Source: JANMZR01 sp040385875
GTDB taxonomy: Bacteria > Bacteroidota > Bacteroidia > Cytophagales > Spirosomataceae
Length of the DNA stretch: 15,062 nt
Direction of reading: 5' to 3'
Assembly: GCA_040385875.1 (NCBI GenBank)
Contig: JAZKGO010000158.1
Coordinates: 1 to 15,062, forward strand
Shown here: positions 6,196 through 13,182 of the stretch, one piece after another
How positions within the stretch are numbered: the stretch's first letter is position 1
How the letters are laid out: each line of letters starts with the position of its first letter
The notes under the pieces: model-generated
Database searches by the model: none
Told to the model about the DNA's origin: nothing
Seen by the model: only the letters and a program-made list of their open reading frames with translations
Translations under genes and position numbers: made by a program

Positions 6196-7449
6196 ATGGA
6201 TACTCTTCTTCCAAAATTTGCGATTTCAGTTGCTTGTTCGATTGTTTTTTTGATTTTACTTTTCAACAAAGAGAGAATTCTGCGATTAGTAAAAAATTCT
6301 GAAAATATATACTTCCTTCTTTCCCTAATTGTATTTCGATTTATCCCTATCCTAATCGTTTATCTTTTACTAAAATTTGATGCCACTTCAGATGTAAAGA
6401 TGTTCCATACATGGGCGGTCACAGCCAAAAATGGGTATTTCGTTTATCGAGATTTTTACTCGCCCTATGCTCCATTATTTTCCTATATCACTGCCTTACC
6501 GCTATTTTTCTATAATCATGTCAATAGTATTTTGCTTTTGATGGTAGTGATAGAGGTGACAATCTTAACAATTACCTATCGATATTTTGCCAATTTGGAT
6601 TCAAAAAGCCATTCCTTCTATTATTCTTTACTCTATTTGTCGCTTCCTGCCACATTTGTATTATCAGTAATAAGTGGCCAAGAAGACATCTGGATGTGGG
6701 GTATCATCATTTGCAGTCTGCTTATTTACCAAAAAACAAATGATTCTTTTTGGGTGGGTACTATTTTAGGAATCGGAATGATAGTCACCAAAGTGATTTT
6801 TGTATTTAGTCTTCCAATTGCGTTTATCTTATTACCAAAAAAATTGAGATTACTAGTTGGATTAGCCCTCATTGGGATTCCAACTTTATGTATTTTGGTT
6901 TATTTTGGAGGCGATACTTTTTTATTACCTATTCAAGAGGCCAACAACCCTCGCACACCAAACATCTGGAGTATTTTAAATCCTTTTCTTTCTGTTTATT
7001 CAAATATTGGAATCAAAAATTTGAATTTAATTGGCCTAATATCCAATGTAACTATCATAATATTGCTCTCATTAAAGTCTAAAATAGCACAAATAACGTT
7101 TTCTAAGGCCTTCCCATTGATATGGATTTTTAGTAATTGCTGGCTAATGTTTATTCAACAAAGCTCATTAAGCAACTATTGCTTTGTATTTCTGATGCCA
7201 ATCATTTTTATGTTTTCAGCACAAAAAGACCTCAAATTTTTAATTATTACACTATTATTTAGTGTAGCTTGCACCCTACAACCACCTATTTGGTGGGGTC
7301 AAAAAATGCCTATTTATGCTAATTTAAGCGATATTTTGAAGCCGATAAATCTTGTGGAATATATTTTAGAAATTTTTATTGTTGGTTGTATTATATATTT
7401 TTGCAAAACGATTATTCACACTCTTTTCAGTAAAAAATTGGATTCCTAA
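6196..7449 (+). CDS. Polytopic membrane glycosyltransferase, GT-C type (GT87/mannosyltransferase-like)
   Basis: Predicted integral membrane protein of 417 aa with about ten hydrophobic helices. Near the N-terminus, after two helices, is an outward loop with an acidic residue in TSDVKMFHTWA (D66), followed by YRDFYSPYAPLFSY (84-97). A conserved Asp plus an aromatic/proline YxPYxP-type loop is typical of GT-C glycosyltransferases that use polyprenyl-phosphate sugars. An internal SGQEDIWMWG segment sits between helices. I infer transfer of a sugar to a lipid, glycan or protein on the periplasmic face; donor and acceptor are not readable. The start is set at ATG 6196. An in-frame GTG at 6166 would lie inside the tRNA terminator stem and adds a non-typical leader. 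The next gene, a family 2 glycosyltransferase, follows 31 nt later. Confidence 0.75.
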   Translation: MDTLLPKFAISVACSIVFLILLFNKERILRLVKNSENIYFLLSLIVFRFIPILIVYLLLKFDATSDVKMFHTWAVTAKNGYFVYRDFYSPYAPLFSYITALPLFFYNHVNSILLLMVVIEVTILTITYRYFANLDSKSHSFYYSLLYLSLPATFVLSVISGQEDIWMWGIIICSLLIYQKTNDSFWVGTILGIGMIVTKVIFVFSLPIAFILLPKKLRLLVGLALIGIPTLCILVYFGGDTFLLPIQEANNPRTPNIWSILNPFLSVYSNIGIKNLNLIGLISNVTIIILLSLKSKIAQITFSKAFPLIWIFSNCWLMFIQQSSLSNYCFVFLMPIIFMFSAQKDLKFLIITLLFSVACTLQPPIWWGQKMPIYANLSDILKPINLVEYILEIFIVGCIIYFCKTIIHTLFSKKLDS

Positions 7450-7480
7450 ATCTACAAATCGAATATTTAAACCTAATAAC

Positions 7481-8392
7481 TTGCAAGATTTATCAGTCAT
7501 CATATTAACCTTAAATGAGGAAAAGCATATTGAAAGATGCATAAAATCCTTATTGTCAGTTACTGATAAAATATTCATAATTGATTCTGGATCAACCGAT
7601 AACACCGTTAAATTAGCAGAAATGCTGGGCGCCAAAGTGGTTTCAAATCATTGGGTAAGCTATGCTTTTCAATTTAATTTTGGCATAAAAAACAACCCAT
7701 ATGATTCGAAATGGCTCATGCGCATGGATGCCGATGAATATATATTACCTGAATTAGCAGCTGAAATTAAAGCCAAATTATCAACAACTGAAGATAATAT
7801 TCATGGGTTTTATATCAAAAGAAGGGTTATTTTCATGGACAAATGGATTAAAAACGGTGGATATTACCCCTATTGGCTATTGAGAATTTGGCGAAACGGA
7901 TCAGGATTTTGTGAAGAAAGCTGGATGGATGAACATATTAGATTAGAAAAAGGACAAACTGCCCAACTTGAAAATGATTTAGTCGATCATAATCTTAATG
8001 ACCTTACTTGGTGGACTCAAAAACACAACAATTATGCAAATAGAGAGGTAATTGACTTATTGAATCTGAAATATGAATTCAATTCAAAAGAAACGGTAAG
8101 CCCCAAACTGTTTGGTACACAAGAGCAGAGAACCCGATGGCTTAAAAAAAAATACGCTAATTTCCCACTTTTCACTCGACCTATCCTCTATTTTCACTAT
8201 CGATATTTTATTAGATTAGGATTTTTAGATGGTTTTCCTGGCATCATATGGCACTTTTTACAAGGTTTCTGGTACCGATTTTTGGTGGATGCTAAAATTT
8301 ATGAGGTTTATAAAAATGTCGGGAAAGATAAGGCTATGGTCATCAAATATATCAAAGATAGCTTTGGTAAAGATGTGACCAAAATGGGATAA
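7481..8392 (+). CDS. Glycosyltransferase family 2
   Basis: Cytoplasmic or membrane-associated GT-A fold transferase using a nucleotide-sugar donor, likely in surface polysaccharide or lipooligosaccharide assembly. Counting from TTG at 7481 the protein has 303 aa. The nucleotide-binding strand is LSVIILTLNEEKHIERCI (4-21), followed by IIDSGSTDNT (33-42). The metal-binding DxD is MDADEY (82-87). This pattern resembles the WaaE/WcaA-like COG0463 group. No ATG or GTG lies at the expected N-terminus. TTG 7481 gives the normal short leader; a TTG at 7379 would add 34 residues and overlap the previous gene, which is less typical. It is 31 nt after the membrane glycosyltransferase, so the two are probably co-transcribed. 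Its stop is 3 nt from the stop of the convergent gene. Confidence 0.88.
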   Translation: MQDLSVIILTLNEEKHIERCIKSLLSVTDKIFIIDSGSTDNTVKLAEMLGAKVVSNHWVSYAFQFNFGIKNNPYDSKWLMRMDADEYILPELAAEIKAKLSTTEDNIHGFYIKRRVIFMDKWIKNGGYYPYWLLRIWRNGSGFCEESWMDEHIRLEKGQTAQLENDLVDHNLNDLTWWTQKHNNYANREVIDLLNLKYEFNSKETVSPKLFGTQEQRTRWLKKKYANFPLFTRPILYFHYRYFIRLGFLDGFPGIIWHFLQGFWYRFLVDAKIYEVYKNVGKDKAMVIKYIKDSFGKDVTKMG

Positions 8393-8395
8393 CTG

Positions 8396-9004
8396 CTAAA
8401 ACATCTTTTGAAGGCATCCCCAAAATTGTCGCTTATGACTCAAATCATTTTCAACAACTACCAACTGCTCGCACATTAGAAACTGTATATTTTTAATAAT
8501 AGCAATTTCATATGGCATAAACATTCTCGTCATTCCAATTTTTGAAAAGGGGACCCCAAATGAAATAATTCTTTGATAGCTTTTTCCTGAAGAATAAGTT
8601 CTAAAATCGGTGGTTTTAAGTAAATCTGTAGTAAAAAAATCAACATCAATCAGTTGCAATTTTACTGCATTGAGTACTTTTTCGAGGAATACTTTATCGG
8701 CCTCCGTTATACTATCAACTATAAAAAGTAATGGAATAACTTTCTTTTCAGCCACTTCATTATCAACAGATTCTGACTGACTTTCAATTTTTTCAGGCTG
8801 AGGTGTTTGGGTTTGCAATCTAGCTGAATCAGATTTTTTCTCAACTATTTCCTTCGCAATTCCTTCAACCAATTCAGGTTCTCCGATTGATTTTGTATTT
8901 GAACTTAAATTTTCATTAGGCTTTTCTATTTCAACCCAATAAATATCCTCATTTAAATACAAGGCTTGAAATACTTCTGAAGATATTTCGGGCTGATTAC
9001 TCAT
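8396..9004 (-). CDS. Small protein, possible divergent DNA polymerase III psi (HolD) homologue
   Basis: A 202-aa soluble protein with three parts. Residues 9-30 form a short segment, EVFQALYLNEDIYWVEIEKP, that ends in a W then P. Residues about 31-88 are a low-complexity linker rich in E, S, Q and K. Residues 89-202 form an alpha/beta domain starting VIPLLFIVDSITEADKVFL and ending HKRQFWGCLQKMF. The same order (tau-binding L-x-L...W...P tail, then a strand such as LVMVANDLP, then a terminal (A/R)xxxW helix) occurs in E. coli HolD, the clamp-loader psi subunit. This resemblance is from memory and by eye, so it is a hypothesis only. The start ATG at 9004 is 3 nt after the purA stop, implying translational coupling with purA. 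It converges on the glycosyltransferase gene. Without this match it is a hypothetical protein. Confidence 0.75.
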   Translation of the reverse strand: MSNQPEISSEVFQALYLNEDIYWVEIEKPNENLSSNTKSIGEPELVEGIAKEIVEKKSDSARLQTQTPQPEKIESQSESVDNEVAEKKVIPLLFIVDSITEADKVFLEKVLNAVKLQLIDVDFFTTDLLKTTDFRTYSSGKSYQRIISFGVPFSKIGMTRMFMPYEIAIIKNIQFLMCEQLVVVENDLSHKRQFWGCLQKMF

Positions 9005-9007
9005 GAA

Positions 9008-10288
9008 TTATGCTAATGCTCCTTTTAAAACAACTGCTTCTCGATCGGGGCCAGTCGAAACAAAATTAATCGGCAAGCCTAGATTTTCCTCCAAAAAATT
9101 GATGTATTTTGTAAGGTTTTCAGGTAATTCATTCAAATTTCTCATACCTTCCAAGCTACATGACCAACCTGGCAAAGTCTCATAAACTGGTTCAATTTTG
9201 ATATCATTTATATCGTATGGGATTTGGTCGGTAATTGAACCATCGGGCATTTTATACGCTACACAAGCTTTTATTTCATCGAAAATATTCAACACATCCA
9301 CTTTCATCATAACTAGTTGGCTTACACCATTAATCATCATTGTATATTTCAAAGCTGGCAAATCAATCCATCCGCATCTACGTGAGCGGCCTGTTGTTGA
9401 TCCATATTCATTGCCTTCCTTGCGCATTTTCTCTCCGATTTCGTCGTCTAATTCGGTAGGAAATGGGCCAGAACCAACCCTTGTAGCATAAGCTTTGAAT
9501 ATTCCAAAAACCTCTCCTATTTTATTAGGAGCAATGCCTAAGCCTGTACAAGCACCAGCAGTAATGGTATTGGAGCTGGTTACAAATGGATATGAGCCAA
9601 AATCAACATCTAATAATGAACCTTGGGCGCCCTCTGCCAATATTTTTTTACCATCTGCAATGGCCGCATTAACAACATACTCAGAGTCCACAATATTGAA
9701 GGTTTTCATAAACTCAACTGCTTCAAAGAAACTACTTTCAGCTTCAGTCAAATCGTATTCAAATTGATATAGATCTAAAATTACCTTATGTTTATCGACT
9801 AACTCATTGTATTTTTTAGCAAAGTTTACGGATAAAATATCCCCCACTCTTAAACCAACTCTTGAAATTTTATCTGTATAAGTAGGTCCAATTCCTTTTA
9901 AAGTGGAGCCTATTTTCGAAGTGCCTTTTGCTGTTTCATAAGCCGCATCAAGCATTCGATGGGTGGGTATTATAATCGACGCTTTTTTTGAAATCGATAA
10001 ATTTGATTTGATGTCTAAATTATATTTGGCAAGACCATCTATTTCTTTCTTAAAAATAATGGGATCTAAAACCACCCCATTTCCGATAATATTAGAGCTG
10101 TGTTTTCTGAAAATACCAGAAGGAATTTGGTGTAATACATGCTTAAAACCGTCAAATTCAAGTGTATGACCCGCATTTGGACCACCTTGAAATCTTGCAA
10201 TTACCTCATATTTGGGAGCTAAAACATCCACAATTTTCCCTTTACCTTCATCGCCCCATTGAAGGCCTAATAATACATCTACTGCCAT
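9008..10288 (-). CDS. purA: Adenylosuccinate synthetase
   Basis: Cytoplasmic enzyme that joins IMP and aspartate with GTP to give adenylosuccinate, the first committed step from IMP to AMP. The 426-aa protein has the expected size. Near the N-terminus is the GTP-binding P-loop-like WGDEGKGKIVD (11-21), followed by the IMP-site motif FQGGPNAGHT (34-43). Further on are GPTYTDKISRVGLR, EGAQGSLLDVDFG and TTGRSRRCGW, all PurA hallmarks, and the C-terminus has STGPDREAVV, the guanine-binding end. The start ATG at 10288 is right for the family. A predicted -7 element (10362-10369) and a small hairpin (10304-10317) lie in its leader. The fur-type gene is upstream on the same strand, 183 nt away with its own probable terminator, and the psi-like gene follows after 3 nt. 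Confidence 0.97.
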   Translation of the reverse strand: MAVDVLLGLQWGDEGKGKIVDVLAPKYEVIARFQGGPNAGHTLEFDGFKHVLHQIPSGIFRKHSSNIIGNGVVLDPIIFKKEIDGLAKYNLDIKSNLSISKKASIIIPTHRMLDAAYETAKGTSKIGSTLKGIGPTYTDKISRVGLRVGDILSVNFAKKYNELVDKHKVILDLYQFEYDLTEAESSFFEAVEFMKTFNIVDSEYVVNAAIADGKKILAEGAQGSLLDVDFGSYPFVTSSNTITAGACTGLGIAPNKIGEVFGIFKAYATRVGSGPFPTELDDEIGEKMRKEGNEYGSTTGRSRRCGWIDLPALKYTMMINGVSQLVMMKVDVLNIFDEIKACVAYKMPDGSITDQIPYDINDIKIEPVYETLPGWSCSLEGMRNLNELPENLTKYINFLEENLGLPINFVSTGPDREAVVLKGALA

Positions 10289-10303
10289 TACACTTTTTTT
10301 GAA

Positions 10304-10317
10304 ACGGGAACGCCCGT
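10304..10317 (-). promoter_or_regulatory. Small GC-rich hairpin in the purA leader
   Basis: On the minus strand ACGGG-CGTT-CCCGT forms a perfect 5-bp stem with a tetraloop, ending about 15 nt before the purA start codon. It is notably GC-rich in an AT-rich leader. No U-tract follows, so it is not a terminator. It may influence translation initiation or mRNA stability, or be chance. No known purine riboswitch pattern was recognised. Confidence 0.35.
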
Positions 10318-10361
10318 GCGGAATATTTAAGAAATTATAAAAATATTATACATTTTTCCCC

Positions 10362-10369
10362 CAAAGATA
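10362..10369 (-). promoter_or_regulatory. Predicted purA promoter, -7 element TATCTTTG
   Basis: On the minus strand the sequence reads TATCTTTG, a perfect TAnnTTTG match facing purA, with an implied leader of about 70 nt. No TTTG is found at the ideal -33 spacing; the region there is AT-rich. It lies downstream of the putative fur terminator, which fits separate transcription of purA. Confidence 0.5.
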
Positions 10370-10395
10370 ATCAATGCAAAAAGATTAATTTATTA

Positions 10396-10419
10396 ATAAA
10401 ATAAAATCCTTTAGGACTT
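10396..10419 (-). terminator. Weak terminator-like hairpin after the fur-type gene
   Basis: On the minus strand AAGTCC-TAAA-GGATTT forms a 6-bp stem (one G-U pair) followed by TATTTTATT. It lies 53 nt past the fur-type stop codon and before the purA promoter. The short stem and interrupted T-run make it a modest candidate. Confidence 0.4.
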
Positions 10420-10471
10420 ATAATAAATTATTGGATTAATTAAATTGACGGGTAAAATTTATATAGGAGAA

Positions 10472-10945
10472 TCAGATATTTTTGGCTTTTCTGAATTCAC
10501 AATTAATTTTTGTGCAATTAGCATAAAAAATTAGCGAATGGTGCAAAACTTTAAATTGCAAGGTATCCCCTACCATGTCCTGAATACTTTGTATTCTCGG
10601 ATCACAAAATTCAGTAACATGATGGCAGTCTGTGCAGATCAGGTGGTCATGTTGACGACGCCCATAACTTTTTTCATAGTGGGCCATGTTTCCTCCAAAC
10701 TGATGCTTGGTCACTAAGTCACACTCCACTAACACATCCAAAGTATTGTAAACAGTGGCTCTTGATATTTGAAACCGCTTGTTTTTCATTGAGATGTACA
10801 ATTCTTCTACATCAAAGTGGTCATTTCGGTTATAAATTTCTTCTAAGATAGTAAACCGTTCTGGTGTTTTCCTTAGGCCCTTGTTTTCAAGAAAAGCGGT
10901 AAAAATTTTTTTTACAGAACTTATTGTCGTATCTACTTCAACCAT
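10472..10945 (-). CDS. Fur-family transcriptional regulator
   Basis: Metal-responsive DNA-binding repressor of the Fur superfamily; 157 aa, a typical length. The N-terminal winged helix holds KGLRKTPERFTILEEIY (22-38) and the recognition helix in QISRATVYNTLDVLVECDLV (59-78). The dimer and metal domain carries RRQHDHLICTDCHHVTEFCD. Within it, H99-D100-H101 are metal ligands and C104xxC107 is the first half of the structural zinc site; C144xxxxC149 near the C-terminus is the second half. Whether it is a Fur, PerR or Zur type cannot be settled from these residues. It is upstream of purA, an adjacency I recall from other Bacteroidota, and divergent from an alkylglycerol-monooxygenase-like gene. 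A perfect -7 element at 10971-10978 lies about 30 nt upstream of its start. Confidence 0.93.
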   Translation of the reverse strand: MVEVDTTISSVKKIFTAFLENKGLRKTPERFTILEEIYNRNDHFDVEELYISMKNKRFQISRATVYNTLDVLVECDLVTKHQFGGNMAHYEKSYGRRQHDHLICTDCHHVTEFCDPRIQSIQDMVGDTLQFKVLHHSLIFYANCTKINCEFRKAKNI

Positions 10946-10970
10946 GGTTTATTTAGACTTATTATAAGTA

Positions 10971-10978
10971 CAAATGTA
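10971..10978 (-). promoter_or_regulatory. Predicted promoter of the fur-type gene, -7 element TACATTTG
   Basis: On the minus strand TACATTTG matches TAnnTTTG perfectly, about 26 nt from the fur-type ATG. The -33 tetramer at 19-nt spacing is not TTTG. The box sits inside an imperfect A/T-rich dyad (ATTA...TAAT, 10961-10980), which could be an autoregulatory site, though the symmetry is partial. Confidence 0.5.
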
Positions 10979-11148
10979 ATACAAAATCCAGACACAATTA
11001 TTAGCTCTTGCTAAGTAATGGGGCTAAACATATAATTAAACCTATCCAATCAGAACTATTTTGGGCAAATGCTAAAATGAAAATTGTATTGAATTAATGT
11101 TAAAAGTAACAAATAAGCCTATTTTATAAATAAATATTACAATTTTAC

Positions 11149-11156
11149 TAAATTTG
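11149..11156 (+). promoter_or_regulatory. Predicted promoter of the AGMO-like gene, -7 element TAAATTTG
   Basis: TAAATTTG followed by CA matches the -7 consensus perfectly, 26 nt before the ATG at 11183, giving a short leader of about 20 nt. No TTTG stands at the ideal -33 position; T-rich sequence is present at 11122-11125. Confidence 0.5.
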
Positions 11157-11182
11157 CAATAATATTATGCAAGCATACTAAA

Positions 11183-12466
11183 ATGGAACAATACGCTAAG
11201 ATTTTAATGATTGCCTCCCCTATATTTTTTTTATTTGTGTTGGGAGAAAAGCTCTATGGATGGTATTATAAAAAGGATGAATTTAAAGCTATGGATATGA
11301 TTTCAAGCTTAAGTTCCGGGTTCACCAATGCGCTCAAAGATTCACTGGGATTGGGGATTTCCCTCATTACCTATAGCTGGCTCGAAAGCAAAGTGGCACT
11401 AGTTACTATTCCTTTCACTTGGCTCAACGTAGTTATTGCATTTATTGTCTTAGACTTTGCCGGCTATTGGGGACATAGAATCAACCACTATAATAATTTC
11501 TTTTGGAACCAACATATTATCCATCATAGCTCTGAAGAGTTCAATCTGGCTTGTGCTTTACGCCAAAGCATTTCCAATTTTGTCAACTTTTTTACGATAT
11601 TTTTATTGCCAGCTGCTTTATTGGGTGTTGATTTCAAAATTATTGCTATCATATCACCAATACATCTATTTGCTCAATTTTGGTACCATACCACCTATAT
11701 CAATAAAATGGGTATTTGGGAAAAAATAATAGTAACTCCTTCCCATCATAGGGTACATCATGCCATCAATCCTATTTATATTGATAAAAATCATGGGCAG
11801 ATCTTTATCATTTGGGATAAACTTTTTGGCACCTTTCAAGAAGAACTTGAAAATGAAAAACCAATTTATGGAATTACAGTGCCAGTGCGAACTTGGAACC
11901 CGATTAAAATCAATTTTCAACATCTTTGGTTATTGATAAAAGACAGTTTCAGAACCCAAAAATGGGCAGATAAATTGAAAGTTTGGTATGGAAAAACTGG
12001 TTGGAGACCAGAAGATATGACTAAAAATTTCCCTGTACAAAAAATTACCGATCCGCAAAGCTATCAAAAGTTTGCCCCAATTACCTCAAGAAATTTATCA
12101 ATTTGGTCTTGGATTCAATTCATGATAACTTTCGGCTTTTTAATGCATTTATATTCTAATGTTGGACATGAAACCTATACCAATCTAATTCTTTATGGAT
12201 TATTCATTTTTCTCTCCATTTACTGTTATACGGAACTGATGGACAAAAATAAAAATGCTTTTTGGTATGAAATAGCGAAAAATTTAATTGGAATTTTCAT
12301 TTATATAAAATTTGGCACTTGGTTTCATTTGTCTGAAAATCAACCGACTTTAGAAAATTTAGTATTAATCTATTTTGGAATCTCTCCTATAATAGTAGCT
12401 TACTTCTCATTTTTCGAATTTGATAATGAGACCAAAAGCGAGCAATTTGAAAAAATAGCTATCTAA
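11183..12466 (+). CDS. Sterol desaturase/fatty acid hydroxylase superfamily, alkylglycerol-monooxygenase-like
   Basis: Integral membrane di-iron oxygenase of 427 aa. The eight-histidine motif is complete: HRINH (98-102), HIIHH (111-115) and HHRVHH (188-193), with extra histidines at 161 and 169. The stretch HHSSEEFNLACALRQS (114-129) and the later YIDKNHGQIFIIWDKLFGTF (199-218) closely resemble animal alkylglycerol monooxygenase (TMEM195), which cleaves ether lipids with tetrahydrobiopterin. Total length is also similar. About three helices precede and surround the catalytic core, and four more follow at the C-terminus after residue about 305. I infer hydroxylation of a membrane lipid; the substrate and cofactor in bacteria are not shown by sequence. 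The ATG at 11183 is preceded by a predicted promoter, and yceI follows after 133 nt with its own promoter. Confidence 0.9.
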   Translation: MEQYAKILMIASPIFFLFVLGEKLYGWYYKKDEFKAMDMISSLSSGFTNALKDSLGLGISLITYSWLESKVALVTIPFTWLNVVIAFIVLDFAGYWGHRINHYNNFFWNQHIIHHSSEEFNLACALRQSISNFVNFFTIFLLPAALLGVDFKIIAIISPIHLFAQFWYHTTYINKMGIWEKIIVTPSHHRVHHAINPIYIDKNHGQIFIIWDKLFGTFQEELENEKPIYGITVPVRTWNPIKINFQHLWLLIKDSFRTQKWADKLKVWYGKTGWRPEDMTKNFPVQKITDPQSYQKFAPITSRNLSIWSWIQFMITFGFLMHLYSNVGHETYTNLILYGLFIFLSIYCYTELMDKNKNAFWYEIAKNLIGIFIYIKFGTWFHLSENQPTLENLVLIYFGISPIIVAYFSFFEFDNETKSEQFEKIAI

Positions 12467-12511
12467 ATAAAAACCATAAATACCTTTTAATAACCATTTG
12501 AATTAATATTT

Positions 12512-12531
12512 TTTTGGTTTTGAAACCAAAA
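12512..12531. repeat. Perfect 20-bp palindrome overlapping the yceI -33 element
   Basis: TTTTGGTTT-TG-AAACCAAAA has two perfect 9-nt inverted arms (12512-12520 and 12523-12531) around a 2-nt centre. The -33 tetramer TTTG (12519-12522) of the predicted yceI promoter lies at its centre. No T-run follows on either strand, so it is not a terminator. It looks like a dimeric repressor operator, but no cognate regulator is evident. Confidence 0.6.
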
Positions 12532-12549
12532 CTCAAAATACTATGTTTT
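12519..12549 (+). promoter_or_regulatory. Predicted yceI promoter: TTTG-N19-TATGTTTT
   Basis: The -33 TTTG (12519-12522) and -7 TATGTTTT (12542-12549, one mismatch to TAnnTTTG) are spaced by exactly 19 nt. The implied start is near 12555, leaving about 45 nt of leader before the yceI ATG. Confidence 0.5.
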
Positions 12550-12599
12550 GATAATATATGTTGATACATACAATTTATTTAAACTAAAATATTACGACA

Positions 12600-13127
12600 A
12601 TGGAATTAATTAAATGGGATATAGACCCGACACATTCAGAGGTTCAATTTAAGGTTAAACACTTAGTAATCACTACAGTTACAGGAAATTTTGGTATATT
12701 TTCTGGCAAGGTTTCTGCCTCTGAAAATTTTGAAACAATCGATGCAGACTTCTCAGCTGAAGTAAGTTCAATCACTACAAACAACGAACAAAGAGACGGA
12801 CATTTAAAAAGTGTTGACTTTTTTGATTTAGAAAACTTTCCTAAAATCACATTTAAATCCACAGGTGTGAATAAAAAATCAGAAGGTGAATTTGACCTAA
12901 CTGGAGATTTAACTATAAAAGATATTACAAAATCAATTACCTTATCTGTAGTTTATGAAGGTACAGCCACCGATCCTTGGGGAAATGTAAAAGCAGGATT
13001 TGAAATTGCTGGAAAAATCAACAGACATGATTTTGGATTGGTTTGGTCAGTAATCACAGAAGCAGGAGGTGCGTTAGTAAGTGACGATGTGAAGATTTTA
13101 GGTAATATCCAGTTGGTAAAGCAATAG
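12600..13127 (+). CDS. YceI-family protein
   Basis: Lipocalin-like eight-stranded barrel protein of 175 aa. In the family the barrel can bind a polyisoprenoid chain. It opens WDIDPTHSEVQFKVKHLVIT (5-24), the usual YceI start, and has the later motifs RDGHLKSVDFFDLENFPKIT (60-79) and KINRHDFGLVW. No signal peptide is present, so this is a cytoplasmic version; other YceI proteins, such as E. coli YceI, are periplasmic. The ATG at 12600 starts directly on the family N-terminus. It is monocistronic: a predicted promoter with a palindrome lies upstream and a strong terminator begins 55 nt after the stop. The physiological role of such proteins is not well defined. Isoprenoid or lipid handling or stress response are suggestions from the family. 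Confidence 0.93.
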   Translation: MELIKWDIDPTHSEVQFKVKHLVITTVTGNFGIFSGKVSASENFETIDADFSAEVSSITTNNEQRDGHLKSVDFFDLENFPKITFKSTGVNKKSEGEFDLTGDLTIKDITKSITLSVVYEGTATDPWGNVKAGFEIAGKINRHDFGLVWSVITEAGGALVSDDVKILGNIQLVKQ

Positions 13128-13182
13128 TAATTAACCATTATTTGTGCTTTGTCCTAGATAACCTGTTGAAATTATTAAACTT

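Larger units (their letters stand above)
10946..11182. other. Divergent intergenic region between fur-type and AGMO-like genes
   Basis: A 237-nt AT-rich spacer. It holds one perfect -7 box facing each way (10971-10978 minus; 11149-11156 plus). No coding sequence, RNA gene or strong hairpin was seen in the roughly 170 nt between the two boxes. Confidence 0.6.

Noticed and set aside
6108..6302. Open frame starting inside the tRNA T arm
   Set aside because: It overlaps the tRNA, the terminator and the start of the membrane glycosyltransferase in another frame; no coding character.
9198..9767. Plus-strand open frames opposite purA
   Set aside because: They are antisense shadows of a highly conserved gene and have no family features.
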